From Fluviicoccus keumensis (lineage in GTDB: Bacteria > Pseudomonadota > Gammaproteobacteria > Pseudomonadales > Moraxellaceae): a stretch of 64,000 nucleotides of DNA. The notes beneath the pieces were generated by a model that did not search any database, was not told where the DNA came from, and was given only the letters and a program-made list of their open reading frames with translations. The position numbers and the translations under genes are program-made. Each line of letters starts with the position of its first letter. Position 1 is the stretch's first letter. The DNA lies in assembly GCF_004217445.1 (NCBI RefSeq), contig NZ_SHKX01000013.1:124001-188000 (forward strand). The letters run 5' to 3'. Of the stretch, positions 15,938 to 25,102 are shown piece by piece.

Positions 15938-18015
15938 CCACTCAACCCTTCCTGGTGGAACTGGGCTGCGAAGAACTGCCCCCGAAATCCCTGAAGACGC
16001 TGGCCGACAACTTCCTGGCCGGTATCGAAAACGGCCTGAAGCAGGCCGGACTGACCTACACCCACGCCTGCCATTTCGCCGCACCGCGCCGTCTGGCGGT
16101 GAGCATCCAGGGTCTGGAAACCCGCCAGCCCGACCGCACGCTGAACGTCGACGGCCCGCCCGTGAAGGCCGCGTTTGACGCCAACGGCAACCCGACGCAG
16201 GCCGCGCTGGGCTTCGCCAAGAAGAACGGCGTCGATATCAGCGAGATCGACCGCAGCGGCGAGAAGCTGCGCTACAGCAAGTCCATTGCCGGTGCTGACG
16301 CGGTAACGCTGCTGCCCGGCATCGTCCAGGCCGCGCTCGACGCGCTGCCGATCGCCAAGCGCATGCGCTGGGCCGCCTCCAAGGTCGAGTTCGTGCGCCC
16401 GACGCAGTGGCTGGTGATGCTGCTCGGCAACTCGGTCGTGCCCTGCACGATCCTCGGCCAGACCGCCGGCAACGAAAGCCGCGGCCACCGCTTCATGGCC
16501 AACAACGAAACCTTCACCGTCAAGAACCTGGGCAACTACCCGGCAGGGCTGGAACACGGCTACGAAACCGCGCTGGAAACCCTGTACGTGATGCCCTGCT
16601 TCGCCAAGCGCCGTGAAGCCATCCTGGAAAAGGTACAGGCGCTGGCCGCGAAGGAAGGCGGCAAGGCTGTCATCCCCGAAGCGCTGCTGGACGAAGTAAC
16701 CGCGCTGGTGGAATACCCGGTGCCGCTGGTCTGTTCCTTCGAGGAGCGTTTCCTGCACGTGCCGCAGGAGGCCCTGATCTCCACCATGCAGGATAACCAG
16801 AAGTATTTCTGCTTGGTCGACGGCAACGGCAAGCTGTTGCCGCGCTTCATCACCGTCGCCAATGTGAAGAGCCCGAACCCGGAATTCATCATTGCCGGTA
16901 ACGAGAAGGTGGTGCGCCCGCGTCTCACCGACGCCGAGTTCTTCTTCAAGCAGGACAAGAAGGTCAAGCTGGAAAGCCGCAACGAACGCCTGAAGACGGT
17001 GGTCTTCCAGGCCCAGCTCGGCACAGTGTATGAGAAGGCCGAGCGCATCAGCGAACTGGCGGCGTTCATCGCCGCACAGATTGGCGGCGACGTAGCGCTG
17101 GCTCAGCGCGCCGGCATCCTGTCGAAGTGCGACCTGGCCTCGGAAATGGTCGGTGAATTCCCGGAACTGCAAGGCATTGCCGGGTATCACTATGCGCTGC
17201 ACGACGGCGAAGCCGAAGAAGTGGCGCTGGCGCTGAACGAGCAGTACCTGCCGAAGTTCGCGGGCGACAGCCTGCCGATCACCAAGGCGGGCCTGAGCGT
17301 GGCGCTGGCCGACAAGCTCGACACCCTGGTCGGCATCTTCGGCATCAACCAGCCGCCCACCGGCTCCAAGGACCCGTTCGCGCTGCGTCGCGCCGCCATC
17401 GGCCTGCTGCGCATCATCATCGAACAGCAACTGCCGCTGGACCTGACCGTGCTGGCGCAACAGGCAGTCAACGCCTACGGCACCAAGCTGTCCAACGCCA
17501 ACACCGTCGGCGATGTCTTCGAATTCCTGCTGGGCCGTTACCGCGCCATGTATGAAGAACAGGGCGTCAGCGTCGACGTGATCCAGTCGGTGCAGGCGCT
17601 GAAGCCGGGCAAGCCGCTGGACTTCTCGCGCCGGGTGCTGGCAGTGCAGGCCTTCCGCGCCCTGCCGGAAGCCGCCGCCCTCGCCGCCGCCAACAAGCGC
17701 GTCGCCAACATCCTGGCCAAGGACGAATCGGTCACCACCGGCACCGTCGACAACGCCCTGCTGGCCGACGCCGCCGAACAGGCGCTGGCGCAACAGGTGG
17801 CCGGACTGCAGGCCGAGCTGGCGCCGCTGTTCGCCGCCGGCGACTACACCGCCGCGCTGGCCAAGCTGGCCTCGCTGCGCGAGGTCGTCGACCGCTTCTT
17901 CACCGAAGTGATGGTGAACGCGGAAGACGCCGCTGTGCGCCGCAACCGCCTGACGCTGCTGGCCAACCTGCGCGCCCTCTTCCTGGCAATTGCGGATATT
18001 TCGCAATTGCAGTAA
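15934..18015 (+). CDS. glyS: Glycyl-tRNA synthetase beta subunit
   Basis: The 693-residue tRNA-binding subunit begins PFLVELGCEELPPKSLKTLA, the family's N-terminus. It continues with CHFAAPRRLAVSIQGL, RMRWAASKVEFVRPTQWLV, FLHVPQEALISTMQDNQKYF, and NQPPTGSKDPFALRRAAIGL (HD-like region), then an anticodon-binding C-terminal helical domain. Its length matches the family. The 4-base overlap with glyQ shows co-translation. A strong terminator at 18039 closes the unit. A 727-codon open frame on the opposite strand is only its compositional shadow. Confidence 0.97.
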   Translation: MTTQPFLVELGCEELPPKSLKTLADNFLAGIENGLKQAGLTYTHACHFAAPRRLAVSIQGLETRQPDRTLNVDGPPVKAAFDANGNPTQAALGFAKKNGVDISEIDRSGEKLRYSKSIAGADAVTLLPGIVQAALDALPIAKRMRWAASKVEFVRPTQWLVMLLGNSVVPCTILGQTAGNESRGHRFMANNETFTVKNLGNYPAGLEHGYETALETLYVMPCFAKRREAILEKVQALAAKEGGKAVIPEALLDEVTALVEYPVPLVCSFEERFLHVPQEALISTMQDNQKYFCLVDGNGKLLPRFITVANVKSPNPEFIIAGNEKVVRPRLTDAEFFFKQDKKVKLESRNERLKTVVFQAQLGTVYEKAERISELAAFIAAQIGGDVALAQRAGILSKCDLASEMVGEFPELQGIAGYHYALHDGEAEEVALALNEQYLPKFAGDSLPITKAGLSVALADKLDTLVGIFGINQPPTGSKDPFALRRAAIGLLRIIIEQQLPLDLTVLAQQAVNAYGTKLSNANTVGDVFEFLLGRYRAMYEEQGVSVDVIQSVQALKPGKPLDFSRRVLAVQAFRALPEAAALAAANKRVANILAKDESVTTGTVDNALLADAAEQALAQQVAGLQAELAPLFAAGDYTAALAKLASLREVVDRFFTEVMVNAEDAAVRRNRLTLLANLRALFLAIADISQLQ

Positions 18016-18038
18016 GAAGGACACAGGCTCGCTGCATG

Positions 18039-18063
18039 AAAACGGCCCTCAACGGGCCGTTTT
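18039..18063 (+). terminator. Intrinsic terminator after glyS
   Basis: A stem AAAACGGCCC / GGGCCGTTT with loop TCAAC lies 23 bases after the glyS stop and ends in a T run. It separates glyQS from the AI-2E-type permease gene. Confidence 0.85.
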
Positions 18064-18093
18064 CATTTCCCCTCCCCACTGTTCGAGGAATGC

Positions 18094-19149
18094 ATGTCCA
18101 CACCCCAGGCCTCCGCCATTCACCGCGCCCTGCTGATCGTCGTCATCGCCCTGCTGATGTTCCTGGGTTACCGGGTGTTGTCCGCCTTTATCGTACCGAT
18201 GGTCTGGGCGGGCATCCTGGCCTATGTCACCTGGCCGGGCTACCAGCGCCTGAAACGCGCCACCGGCGGCCCCAACCGCAGCGCCGCACTGATGACCGTG
18301 CTGCTGGCGTTGGTGCTGGTGCTGCCGATGGCTTGGGGAATCTATGTGCTTCAGGACGAAGCCGGGAAGGTCATGGGGCGGCTGACCGCGCAACTCTCGT
18401 CCGGCACGCTGCAAACTCCGGGATTCATCCGCACCCTGCCGGGTATCGGCCATGAACTGGAAGGCTTCCTCGATCGGCTACTGCACGAACCGGGCGCATT
18501 ACGCGCGCAACTGGAGCGGGTCACGCAACATGTCTGGGGATCGGCCGGGGCCATTGCCGGCGGCATCAGCCGCAACGCCGCCAAGCTGGGCATGACGCTG
18601 GTGACGCTGTTCTTCTTCTATCGCGACGGCGAAGTGCTGATGGCGCAGATCCGCACCGCGCTGCAACACCTGATCGGCCGCCGCACCAACGGCTATGTGC
18701 AGGCGGCGGCGGACATGACGCGCGCCGTGGTGATCGGCATCGTGCTGACGGCGCTGGCGCAGGGGTTCCTGGCGGGGGTGGGCTATGCGGTGGCGGGGAT
18801 GGACAGCCCGGTGTTCCTGGCGGCGATCACCACGCTGATTGCCCTGATTCCCTTCGGTACGCCCTTTGCCTGGGGCAGTGTCGCCATCTGGCTGTTTGCA
18901 CAGGGGGATGTGGCGGCAGCCTTGGGGCTGGCGGCCTGGGGCACCTTCGTCATCAGCTGGGTAGACAACATCATCCGGCCGTTCGTCATTTCCGGCAAAA
19001 CCCACATCCCTTTCCTGCTGGTCATGTTCGGCGTGCTGGGCGGGCTGAACGCCTTCGGCATGGTGGGGCTGTTCCTGGGGCCGGTGATCCTGGCGGTGCT
19101 GGTGGCGGTGTGGCGGCAATGGCTGGAAGGGGAAAAGGCCGAAGCCTGA
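18094..19149 (+). CDS. AI-2E family transporter (PerM-like permease)
   Basis: The 351-residue membrane protein has about eight helices and a central soluble helical stretch. Family features are an N-terminal hairpin (FIVPMVWAGILAYVTWPGYQ), GMTLVTLFFFYRDGE before the cluster of C-terminal helices, and the signature DNIIRPFVISGKTHIPFLLV followed by GLFLGPVILAV. The family includes TqsA, an AI-2 exporter, but most members have other or unknown substrates, so the substrate is left open. It has a good ribosome site (GAGGAA) and is separated from glyS by a terminator. It converges with the START gene ending at 19153. Confidence 0.9.
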   Translation: MSTPQASAIHRALLIVVIALLMFLGYRVLSAFIVPMVWAGILAYVTWPGYQRLKRATGGPNRSAALMTVLLALVLVLPMAWGIYVLQDEAGKVMGRLTAQLSSGTLQTPGFIRTLPGIGHELEGFLDRLLHEPGALRAQLERVTQHVWGSAGAIAGGISRNAAKLGMTLVTLFFFYRDGEVLMAQIRTALQHLIGRRTNGYVQAAADMTRAVVIGIVLTALAQGFLAGVGYAVAGMDSPVFLAAITTLIALIPFGTPFAWGSVAIWLFAQGDVAAALGLAAWGTFVISWVDNIIRPFVISGKTHIPFLLVMFGVLGGLNAFGMVGLFLGPVILAVLVAVWRQWLEGEKAEA

Positions 19150-19152
19150 AGC

Positions 19153-19794
19153 TTATTTGCGCGGCTGATACTTCGGTCGCGCCAGCATCAACCGCAACAG
19201 GCGCAAGGTCTGCTGCGGCTCATCCGCCAGGTTGTAGTTGAAAATCAGTGACGGCAGGTAGCCGCCGGGCTGGCCCCGCCCCGACAATTCAATACGGGTG
19301 CCGCCGCCCGGCAGCGGCGTCAGTCGCCAGGTGCTTTGCAGCTCATACAGATGCACCCGCCGGCTGTCCTGTTCCGGCATCGGCAAGGTGCGCACGGCCT
19401 GACTGCGGATGGTCACCACCCCGCCTTTTGCCTCACGCTGCAACACCGACTGCAACACGGTGTCACGATCCTTGAACGGATAAGGCAGTTTGTAAACCAC
19501 ATAGACCCAGTTCGACTCACCGTCGTGCCGCAGCAACTTCACCTTGCGGATACGGGCAATCCATTCCGGCCAGGCGGGAATGTCGCGCAACACGGCCACC
19601 ACGGTGTCAATCGACTGCGGCGCCAGCATTTCCGAACGGAATTCGTCGTAATCGCTATCGGCCTGCGAGCGGGTAAAGACCCGGATCTGGCGGGAGGCAT
19701 CCTCGCGCGCCAGCTCCCAGCCGCCATCCGCCAGCGCCGCCGTCATCAGGCAAGCCGCGATCAGGCCGGGCATCCAGGGCAGTAGCACGCGCAC
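19153..19794 (-). CDS. Exported START-domain protein (divergent), last gene of the mnmG-parB cluster
   Basis: The product (about 213 residues) begins at the GTG at 19794, which overlaps the GST stop region; an ATG at 19773 is the alternative. The signal peptide (RVLLPWMPGLIAACLMTAALA) precedes a START/SRPBCC pattern: GGWELAREDASRQIRVFTRS, FRSEMLAPQSIDTVVAVLRD, WPEWIARIRKVKLL, YKLPYPFKDRDTVLQS, and GRGQPGGYLPSLIFNYNL. Like the copy at 3304 it is more divergent than the tandem group. It is placed directly after the GST-like gene and so may be co-transcribed with parB. A periplasmic hydrophobic-ligand role is inferred. Confidence 0.82.
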   Translation of the reverse strand: MRVLLPWMPGLIAACLMTAALADGGWELAREDASRQIRVFTRSQADSDYDEFRSEMLAPQSIDTVVAVLRDIPAWPEWIARIRKVKLLRHDGESNWVYVVYKLPYPFKDRDTVLQSVLQREAKGGVVTIRSQAVRTLPMPEQDSRRVHLYELQSTWRLTPLPGGGTRIELSGRGQPGGYLPSLIFNYNLADEPQQTLRLLRLMLARPKYQPRK

Positions 19795-19796
19795 GC

Positions 19797-20495
19797 TCAG
19801 CGGAAATAACGTTGCAGCATGCGCTCGGCATACGCGCGCAGGTTGGGGTATGGCGCCACGATCGGCGGCCACGGTGAGTTGTCGCTGATCAGCGTCAGCT
19901 GGGCGATGAAGCCGAAGGCGGAGGCGTCAATCTCGGTCGGCTCGTCCCCGAAGAAATACGGCTTGTCACCGAGCAGCGTCGACAGCGTCGCGATGTCCTG
20001 CGCGGCAAAGGCGTAGATCTGCTCCTGGCTGTGCTTGGCCGTGCCCTGCCCCAGCAGGTCGCGCTTCATCTTCTGCTGAATCACCTGCGGCAGCACCTTG
20101 CGCACCGGGAACGGCAGCTTACCGAACAGCGCTTCCCGGATTTGCGGCCAGTAGCGGGCATCCACCCAGCGGCTGTAGAGGGCGAAGAAGTACAGACGGT
20201 CTTCCAGCAGCGCCTTCAGCGCATGCGACTGCGCCTTCTGTTCCGGCGTCAGGTGCCGGTCAAAATCCAGGTCGTGCTTGTGCTTGAGGTAGTCGATGCA
20301 GAGCGTGGAATCCGGAATCATCCGGTTATCAACGCGAATGGAGGGCAGCTTGCCCAGCGGCGCTTCACGCGGATCGTTGGTGTAGCGGTTCTCGTAGGGC
20401 AGTGCGGCCATGCGCAGCCAGGTTTCCAGCTTCAGGCAGAAGGGGCTCATGTTCGGCAGCCCCAACGACGGATGGAACTGGTACAACTCGATCAT
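19797..20495 (-). CDS. Glutathione S-transferase-like protein
   Basis: The 232-residue cytosolic protein has an N-terminal thioredoxin fold with SPFCLKLETWLRMAALPYEN and KLPSIRVDNRMIPDSTLCID. The latter carries the cis-Pro (LPSI) and the conserved D-S pair that hold the glutathione gamma-glutamyl group. A helical C-terminal domain follows, with EIDASAFGFIAQL. The overall form, with a Cys in SPFC rather than a Tyr/Ser start, is like the metaxin/FAXC type of GST found in proteobacteria. It begins 24 bases after parB on the same strand, so it probably belongs to the same operon. The catalytic role is not established. Confidence 0.85.
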   Translation of the reverse strand: MIELYQFHPSLGLPNMSPFCLKLETWLRMAALPYENRYTNDPREAPLGKLPSIRVDNRMIPDSTLCIDYLKHKHDLDFDRHLTPEQKAQSHALKALLEDRLYFFALYSRWVDARYWPQIREALFGKLPFPVRKVLPQVIQQKMKRDLLGQGTAKHSQEQIYAFAAQDIATLSTLLGDKPYFFGDEPTEIDASAFGFIAQLTLISDNSPWPPIVAPYPNLRAYAERMLQRYFR

Positions 20496-20519
20496 GGCGG
20501 GGCTCCGGCGGCCTTCAAT

Positions 20520-21416
20520 TTATTGAATATGCGCCAGAATGCCGTCCAGTTCCTCAAAAGAGTTGTAACTGATCACGACCTTGCCCTTGCCCTTCTTGTT
20601 GTACTGGATGTCCACCCCGGCGCCCAGGCGCTCGGCCAGCCATGTTTGCAGTTCGGCGACATTCGGGTCGAGCTTGGCGGGCTTTTGCGCGCCCTTGTCC
20701 TTGGCGGCCAGCAGGCTGCGCACCAGCGCCTCGGTCTGGCGCACGGACAGTCCCTTGGCGACAATGGTGCGGGCCGCTTCGGTCTGCTGCGCTTCCGGCA
20801 GCGCCAGCAGCGTGCGGGCATGGCCCATTTCCAGGTCGCCGTGTTCCAGCAGCGTCTTCACGTCGCGCGGCAGCTGCGTCAGGCGCAGCAGGTTGGTGAC
20901 AGTGGCGCGGGCCTTGCCGACGGCATCAGCGATCTGCTGGTGCGTCATCTCGAATTCGTCGGCGAAACGCTGCATCGCCACCGCCTGCTCCATCGGGTTC
21001 AGGTCTTCGCGCTGGATGTTCTCGATCAGCGCCCAGGCAATGGCGGTCTCATCGGGAATGTCGCGGACAATGGCGGGAATGGTGTCCAGCCCGGCCATCT
21101 GCGCGGCGCGCCAGCGGCGTTCACCGGCAATGATCTCGTACTGCTTCGGCCCGATGGCGCGCACCACCACCGGCTGCATCACGCCCTGCGCCTTGATCGA
21201 GTCGGACAGCTCCTGCAAGGCGGCGGGATTCATGTCGCGGCGCGGCTGGTAACGGCCGCGCTGCAACTGCTCGATCGGCAGGGTTTGCAGGGCGCTGGTC
21301 ACCGCCGGGGACGAGGGGTTGGCTTCGATCGCGTCGACATCTTCCTTGACCTTGCGCGCGCCCAACAGGGAATCCAGACCGCGTCCACCACCCAAACCGC
21401 GTTTTTTCGTACTCAT
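20520..21416 (-). CDS. parB: Chromosome-partitioning protein ParB
   Basis: The 298-residue CTP-dependent clamp protein binds parS and loads onto DNA near the origin. Seen are the N-terminal GLGGGRGLDSLLG, the ParB box GRYQPRRDMNP, the CTP-site motif GERRWRAAQMAGLDTIPAIV, IENIQREDLNPMEQAVAMQR, a helix-turn-helix around MTHQQIADAVGKARATVTN, and the C-terminal dimer domain. The ATG at 21416 with GGGA 9 bases upstream is chosen over the TTG at 21422. It follows parA by 24 bases. I saw no perfect parS (TGTTTCACGTGAAACA) in the window. Confidence 0.96.
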   Translation of the reverse strand: MSTKKRGLGGGRGLDSLLGARKVKEDVDAIEANPSSPAVTSALQTLPIEQLQRGRYQPRRDMNPAALQELSDSIKAQGVMQPVVVRAIGPKQYEIIAGERRWRAAQMAGLDTIPAIVRDIPDETAIAWALIENIQREDLNPMEQAVAMQRFADEFEMTHQQIADAVGKARATVTNLLRLTQLPRDVKTLLEHGDLEMGHARTLLALPEAQQTEAARTIVAKGLSVRQTEALVRSLLAAKDKGAQKPAKLDPNVAELQTWLAERLGAGVDIQYNKKGKGKVVISYNSFEELDGILAHIQ

Positions 21417-21440
21417 GGTCAATTCCCGGAAAATATGCCG

Positions 21441-22220
21441 TCAGGCCGTTTTTCTTTTCTTTTCTTTCTTCAGCAATTCGGCGGCCAGCGTCAGGTAGGC
21501 AAACGCCCCGCGCGACCCCTTGTCATAGTACATCACCGGCAGCCCGTGCGCAGGCGCTTCGGCCAGCCGCACGTTGCGCGGGATCACGGTTTCGAACACC
21601 TGGTCGCCGAAATGGTTGGTCAGTTCGGCGGAGACATCGTTGGCCAGCGTGTTGCGCGGGTCGAACATGGTGCGCAGGATGCCGCGAATGCGCAGGTTCG
21701 GGTTCAGGCGCTGGGTCATGCGCTCGATGGTGTTGGTCAGGTCGGCCAGCCCTTCCAGCGCATAGTATTCGCACTGCATGGGGATGATGACGCCGTCGGC
21801 CGCCACCAGCGCGTTCAGCGTCAGCAGACTCAGCGACGGCGCGCAGTCGATGACGATGAAGTCGTATTTCTTGGTGAGGGAAGCCAGCGCGTCCTTGAGA
21901 CGGGTTTCGCGGCCTTCCATGTCCATCAGTTCCAGTTCCGCACCGCTCAGCTCGCGATTGGAACCGAGCACGTCGTAACCGGCCTTGGGCGTCGGCTGCA
22001 CGGCGACGTTGATCGACGCATTGCCCAGCAGCACCTCGTACACCGAGTACGGCAGGCTGTGCTTTTCCAGCCCGGAGCCCATGGTGGCGTTGCCCTGCGG
22101 GTCCAGGTCCACCAGCAGCACCTTGCGCTTGACGGCGGCCAGCGAGGCGGCGAGGTTCACCGAGGTGGTGGTCTTGCCGACTCCGCCCTTCTGGTTGGCG
22201 ATGGCGAGAATTTGCGTCAT
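21441..22220 (-). CDS. parA: Chromosome-partitioning ATPase ParA
   Basis: The 259-residue Walker-type ATPase begins MTQILAIANQKGGVGKTTTS, the deviant Walker A with signature Lys. It has LVDLDPQGNATMGSGL and FIVIDCAPSLSLLTLNALVA for Walker A' and B. The short N-terminus without a helix-turn-helix fits chromosomal Soj/ParA rather than plasmid type Ia. It forms a nucleoid gradient that moves ParB-parS complexes. It lies between rsmG and parB, the classic origin-proximal order. A second ParA-family gene begins at 63932. Confidence 0.96.
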   Translation of the reverse strand: MTQILAIANQKGGVGKTTTSVNLAASLAAVKRKVLLVDLDPQGNATMGSGLEKHSLPYSVYEVLLGNASINVAVQPTPKAGYDVLGSNRELSGAELELMDMEGRETRLKDALASLTKKYDFIVIDCAPSLSLLTLNALVAADGVIIPMQCEYYALEGLADLTNTIERMTQRLNPNLRIRGILRTMFDPRNTLANDVSAELTNHFGDQVFETVIPRNVRLAEAPAHGLPVMYYDKGSRGAFAYLTLAAELLKKEKKRKTA

Positions 22221-22322
22221 GTCAGGTTTCCTTCACTATTCAGGTTCCCTCCCCGGAAACACCGGGAGGGTCGGGAGGGGCGGACCACCCGCTCCGTGGC
22301 GCACCCCGTCGGGCGCGCCGTG

Positions 22323-22958
22323 TCAGGCTGCTTGCTTGCCGATCACCAGCAAATGCCGCGCTTCGTCCAGGAACGGCACCGTCAGCGCATGCGACTCACG
22401 CACGACAAAGGGCGCGGGCAAAGCGGCGATTTCGTCTTGCGGGTACAGACCCTTCATCGCCAGCAGCACGCCGTCCCCGGCCAGCAAATGACCGCACCAG
22501 TGGGCGAAGTCGCTGAGGCTGGCGAAGGCTCGGCTGATGATCTGGGACTGCGGCGGCAACTGGGCCTGTTCGACACGGGCATGATGCACCCTGACGTTCT
22601 TCAGGCCGAACTGCGCGGTCATCTGCACCAGGAAGCGGGTCTTCTTGCTGTTGCTGTCCAGCAGGTCCACCTGCAGGTCCGGGCGCACCATCGCCAGCAC
22701 CAGACCGGGCAGGCCAGCGCCGGTGCCGACGTCCAGCAGGCTGCCGGAACGCACCAGCGGCGACACCGCCAGCGAATCCAGCAAATGCTTGACCACCATG
22801 TCTTTCGGGTCACGAATGGCCGTCAGATTATAAGCGCTGTTCCACTTTTGCAACGCCGTCACGTAGGACAGGAGGCGCTCATTACTGCCTTCCGGCAGTT
22901 GTAATTGCAGCTGGCGGAGGCCGTTGTCGAGCAGGGCGAGGAGTTGGGCGTCGGTCAT
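22323..22958 (-). CDS. rsmG: 16S rRNA (guanine-527-N7)-methyltransferase RsmG
   Basis: The 211-residue enzyme methylates G527 of 16S rRNA using S-adenosylmethionine. Seen are KWNSAYNLTAIRDPKDMVVK, HLLDSLAV, the SAM-binding LLDVGTGAGLPGLVLAMV, LLDSNSKKTRFLVQM and the late ISRAFASLSDFAHW motif. The ATG at 22958 has a GGGGTGA ribosome site; a GTG at 22970 that overlaps the mnmG stop (GTGA) is an alternative adding four residues. It is co-directional with mnmG and parAB. Confidence 0.95.
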   Translation of the reverse strand: MTDAQLLALLDNGLRQLQLQLPEGSNERLLSYVTALQKWNSAYNLTAIRDPKDMVVKHLLDSLAVSPLVRSGSLLDVGTGAGLPGLVLAMVRPDLQVDLLDSNSKKTRFLVQMTAQFGLKNVRVHHARVEQAQLPPQSQIISRAFASLSDFAHWCGHLLAGDGVLLAMKGLYPQDEIAALPAPFVVRESHALTVPFLDEARHLLVIGKQAA

Positions 22959-22966
22959 GGCTGTCT

Positions 22967-24853
22967 TCACCCCGCCAGCCGCAGGTTGGCCATGCCGTGC
23001 TTCTTCAGGTAGATCATCAGCAGCGATACCGCCGCCGGAGTCAGGCCGGGAATGCGGCCCGCCTGCGCCAGCGTCGCCGGGCGCGTCGCCTTCAGCTTCG
23101 CCTTCACCTCGTTCGACAGGCCGGACACGCGGTCATAGTCAAAGTCCTCGGGCAGCGTCATTTCCTCATGGGCGCGCAGCTTGTCGATTTCTTCCTGCTG
23201 GCGGTCGATGTAACCGGCGTACTTGGCGTTGATCTCGATCTGCTCGCCCACTTCCGGCGCGACCTCGATGCCCGCCAGTTCGGCGACATGGGCGAAATTC
23301 ACCTGCGGCCGCTTCAGCAGCTCCAGCAGGGTGTTTTCCTTGCTCAGTTCCTGGCCGGTCAGCTCGGCGAAACGATGGCCCAGCGCGCTGCCGGGATGCG
23401 CCAGCACCGACTTCAGGCGCTGGCTTTCGCGGGCGATGGCTTCCTGCTTCTCGCAGTAGGCGGCCCAGCGGGCGTCATCCACCAATCCCAGCTTGCGGCC
23501 GGTTTCGGTCAGGCGCTGGTCGGCGTTGTCCTCGCGCAGCAACAGCCGGTATTCGGCGCGCGAGGTGAACATGCGGTACGGTTCCTTGGTGCCCAGCGTG
23601 ATCAGGTCATCGACCAGCACGCCGAGGTAGGCCACATCACGGGTGGGATACCAGCCGTCCTTGTCCTGCGCGCGCAGACCGGCGTTGATCCCGGCCAGCA
23701 GGCCCTGCGCCCCGGCTTCTTCATAGCCGGTGGTGCCGTTGATCTGCCCGGCAAAGTACAGGTTGTGGATGACGCGGGTCTCCAGCGTGTGCTTCAGGTC
23801 GCGCGGGTCGAAGAAATCGTATTCGATGGCGTAACCGGGACGGGTGATGTGCGCGTTTTCCATGCCACGAATGGAGCGTACCAGAGACAATTGCACATCA
23901 AACGGCAGGCTGGTGGAAATGCCGTTGGGGTAGAGTTCGTGGGTCTTCAGGCCTTCCGGCTCGATGAACACCTGGTGCGAATTCTTGTCGGCGAAGCGGT
24001 GGATCTTGTCCTCGATCGACGGGCAGTAGCGCGGGCCGACGCCTTCGATGACGCCGGTGTACATCGGCGAGCGGTCAAGGCCGCCGCGGATGATGTCGTG
24101 GGTCTGCTCGTTGGTGTGGGTGATCCAGCAGTTGACCTGTTCCGGGTGCATGGCGGCGTTGCCCATGAACGACATCACCGGAATCGGCGTGTCGCCCGGT
24201 TGCGGCATCATCACGCTGAAATCGACCGACTTGGCGTCGATGCGCGGCGGCGTGCCGGTCTTCAGGCGGCCGACGCGCAGCGGCAGTTCGCGCAGGCGGT
24301 TGGCCAGCGCGATGGAGGGCTGATCACCGGCGCGGCCGCCCTTGTGGTTTTCCAGCCCGATGTGGATGACGCCGCCGAGGAAGGTGCCGGTGGTCAGCAC
24401 CACGGTTTTCGCATCAAAGCGGATGCCGGTCTGCGTCACCACGCCCTTGACCGTTTCCCCTTCCACGATCAGGTCATCGGCGGCCTGCTGGAAGATGTCG
24501 AGGTTGGGCTGGTTTTCCAGGATGCTGCGGATAGCGGCCTTGTACAGCGCGCGGTCGGCCTGGGCGCGGGTGGCGCGCACCGCCGGGCCCTTGCTGCCGT
24601 TCAGCACCCGGAACTGGATGCCGCCCAGATCGGTAGCCAGCGCCATGGCGCCGCCCAAGGCGTCGATTTCCTTCACCAGGTGGCTCTTGCCGATGCCGCC
24701 GATGGCCGGGTTACAGCTCATCTGCCCCAGCGTCTCGACATTGTGGGTCAGCAGCAGGGTCTGGCAGCCCATGCGCGCCGCCGCCAGCGCCGCTTCGGTA
24801 CCGGCATGGCCGCCGCCAATGACAATGACATCGTAGGATTTGGGATAACGCAT
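22967..24853 (-). CDS. mnmG: tRNA uridine-34 5-carboxymethylaminomethyl modification enzyme MnmG (GidA)
   Basis: The 628-residue FAD enzyme works with MnmE to install the cmnm5 group on wobble U34 of tRNAs. It has the N-terminal dinucleotide fold VIVIGGGHAGTEAALAAARM, the SCNPAIGGIGKSHLVKEIDA signature, the TGTFLGGVIHIG motif, CPSIEDKIHRFADK, and GQINGTTGYEEAGAQGLLAG, plus the helical C-terminal MnmE/tRNA-binding domain. It heads the mnmG-rsmG-parA-parB cluster. MnmE is not in the window. A candidate promoter lies about 70 bases upstream. Confidence 0.97.
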   Translation of the reverse strand: MRYPKSYDVIVIGGGHAGTEAALAAARMGCQTLLLTHNVETLGQMSCNPAIGGIGKSHLVKEIDALGGAMALATDLGGIQFRVLNGSKGPAVRATRAQADRALYKAAIRSILENQPNLDIFQQAADDLIVEGETVKGVVTQTGIRFDAKTVVLTTGTFLGGVIHIGLENHKGGRAGDQPSIALANRLRELPLRVGRLKTGTPPRIDAKSVDFSVMMPQPGDTPIPVMSFMGNAAMHPEQVNCWITHTNEQTHDIIRGGLDRSPMYTGVIEGVGPRYCPSIEDKIHRFADKNSHQVFIEPEGLKTHELYPNGISTSLPFDVQLSLVRSIRGMENAHITRPGYAIEYDFFDPRDLKHTLETRVIHNLYFAGQINGTTGYEEAGAQGLLAGINAGLRAQDKDGWYPTRDVAYLGVLVDDLITLGTKEPYRMFTSRAEYRLLLREDNADQRLTETGRKLGLVDDARWAAYCEKQEAIARESQRLKSVLAHPGSALGHRFAELTGQELSKENTLLELLKRPQVNFAHVAELAGIEVAPEVGEQIEINAKYAGYIDRQQEEIDKLRAHEEMTLPEDFDYDRVSGLSNEVKAKLKATRPATLAQAGRIPGLTPAAVSLLMIYLKKHGMANLRLAG

Positions 24854-24916
24854 AACACCACCGCTGCGGGCCGGGCCGTCGAAAGTGCCGGGGATCGGCT
24901 GGGAACTGAACCGCGT

Positions 24917-24945
24917 ATTATAAACGACTCGCCGGTCAAGTTCGA
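24917..24945 (-). promoter_or_regulatory. Candidate promoter for mnmG-rsmG-parAB
   Basis: On the minus strand a perfect -10 TATAAT (24922-24917) follows a weak -35 TCGAAC (24945-24940) with a 17-base spacer. It gives a leader of roughly 60 bases before the mnmG start. The -10 is convincing; the -35 is poor. Confidence 0.45.
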
Positions 24946-25074
24946 GAATTCCCGGTCACCGGGCCGGTAAAGGCCACCCTGTGCAACGATTAAAACCACT
25001 CGAACGTTAACGAAAACCTAACACTTCATCGCACAAATTCGGCCTTTCATCTGCCTGGCCCGGCTGGAACTGGC

Positions 25075-25102
25075 TTTGTGACCGGATTCGCAGTCTTATA
25101 AT
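25075..25102 (+). promoter_or_regulatory. Candidate sigma-70 promoter for the receiver-like gene
   Basis: A -35 TTTGTG (25075-25080) and a perfect -10 TATAAT (25097-25102) are separated by 16 bases. Transcription would begin near 25109, about 45 bases before the start codon at 25154. Confidence 0.5.

Noticed and set aside
15841..18024. A 727-codon open frame on the minus strand opposite glyS
   Set aside because: glyS is unmistakable on the plus strand; the antisense frame has shadow-type composition.
20031..22904. A 957-codon open frame on the plus strand opposite parB, parA and rsmG
   Set aside because: It is the antisense shadow of three well-recognised genes in GC-rich DNA; its translation is Arg/Gln/His-rich without any domain.
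22997..24970. A 657-codon plus-strand frame opposite mnmG
   Set aside because: It is the shadow of mnmG; no motif or ribosome site supports it.
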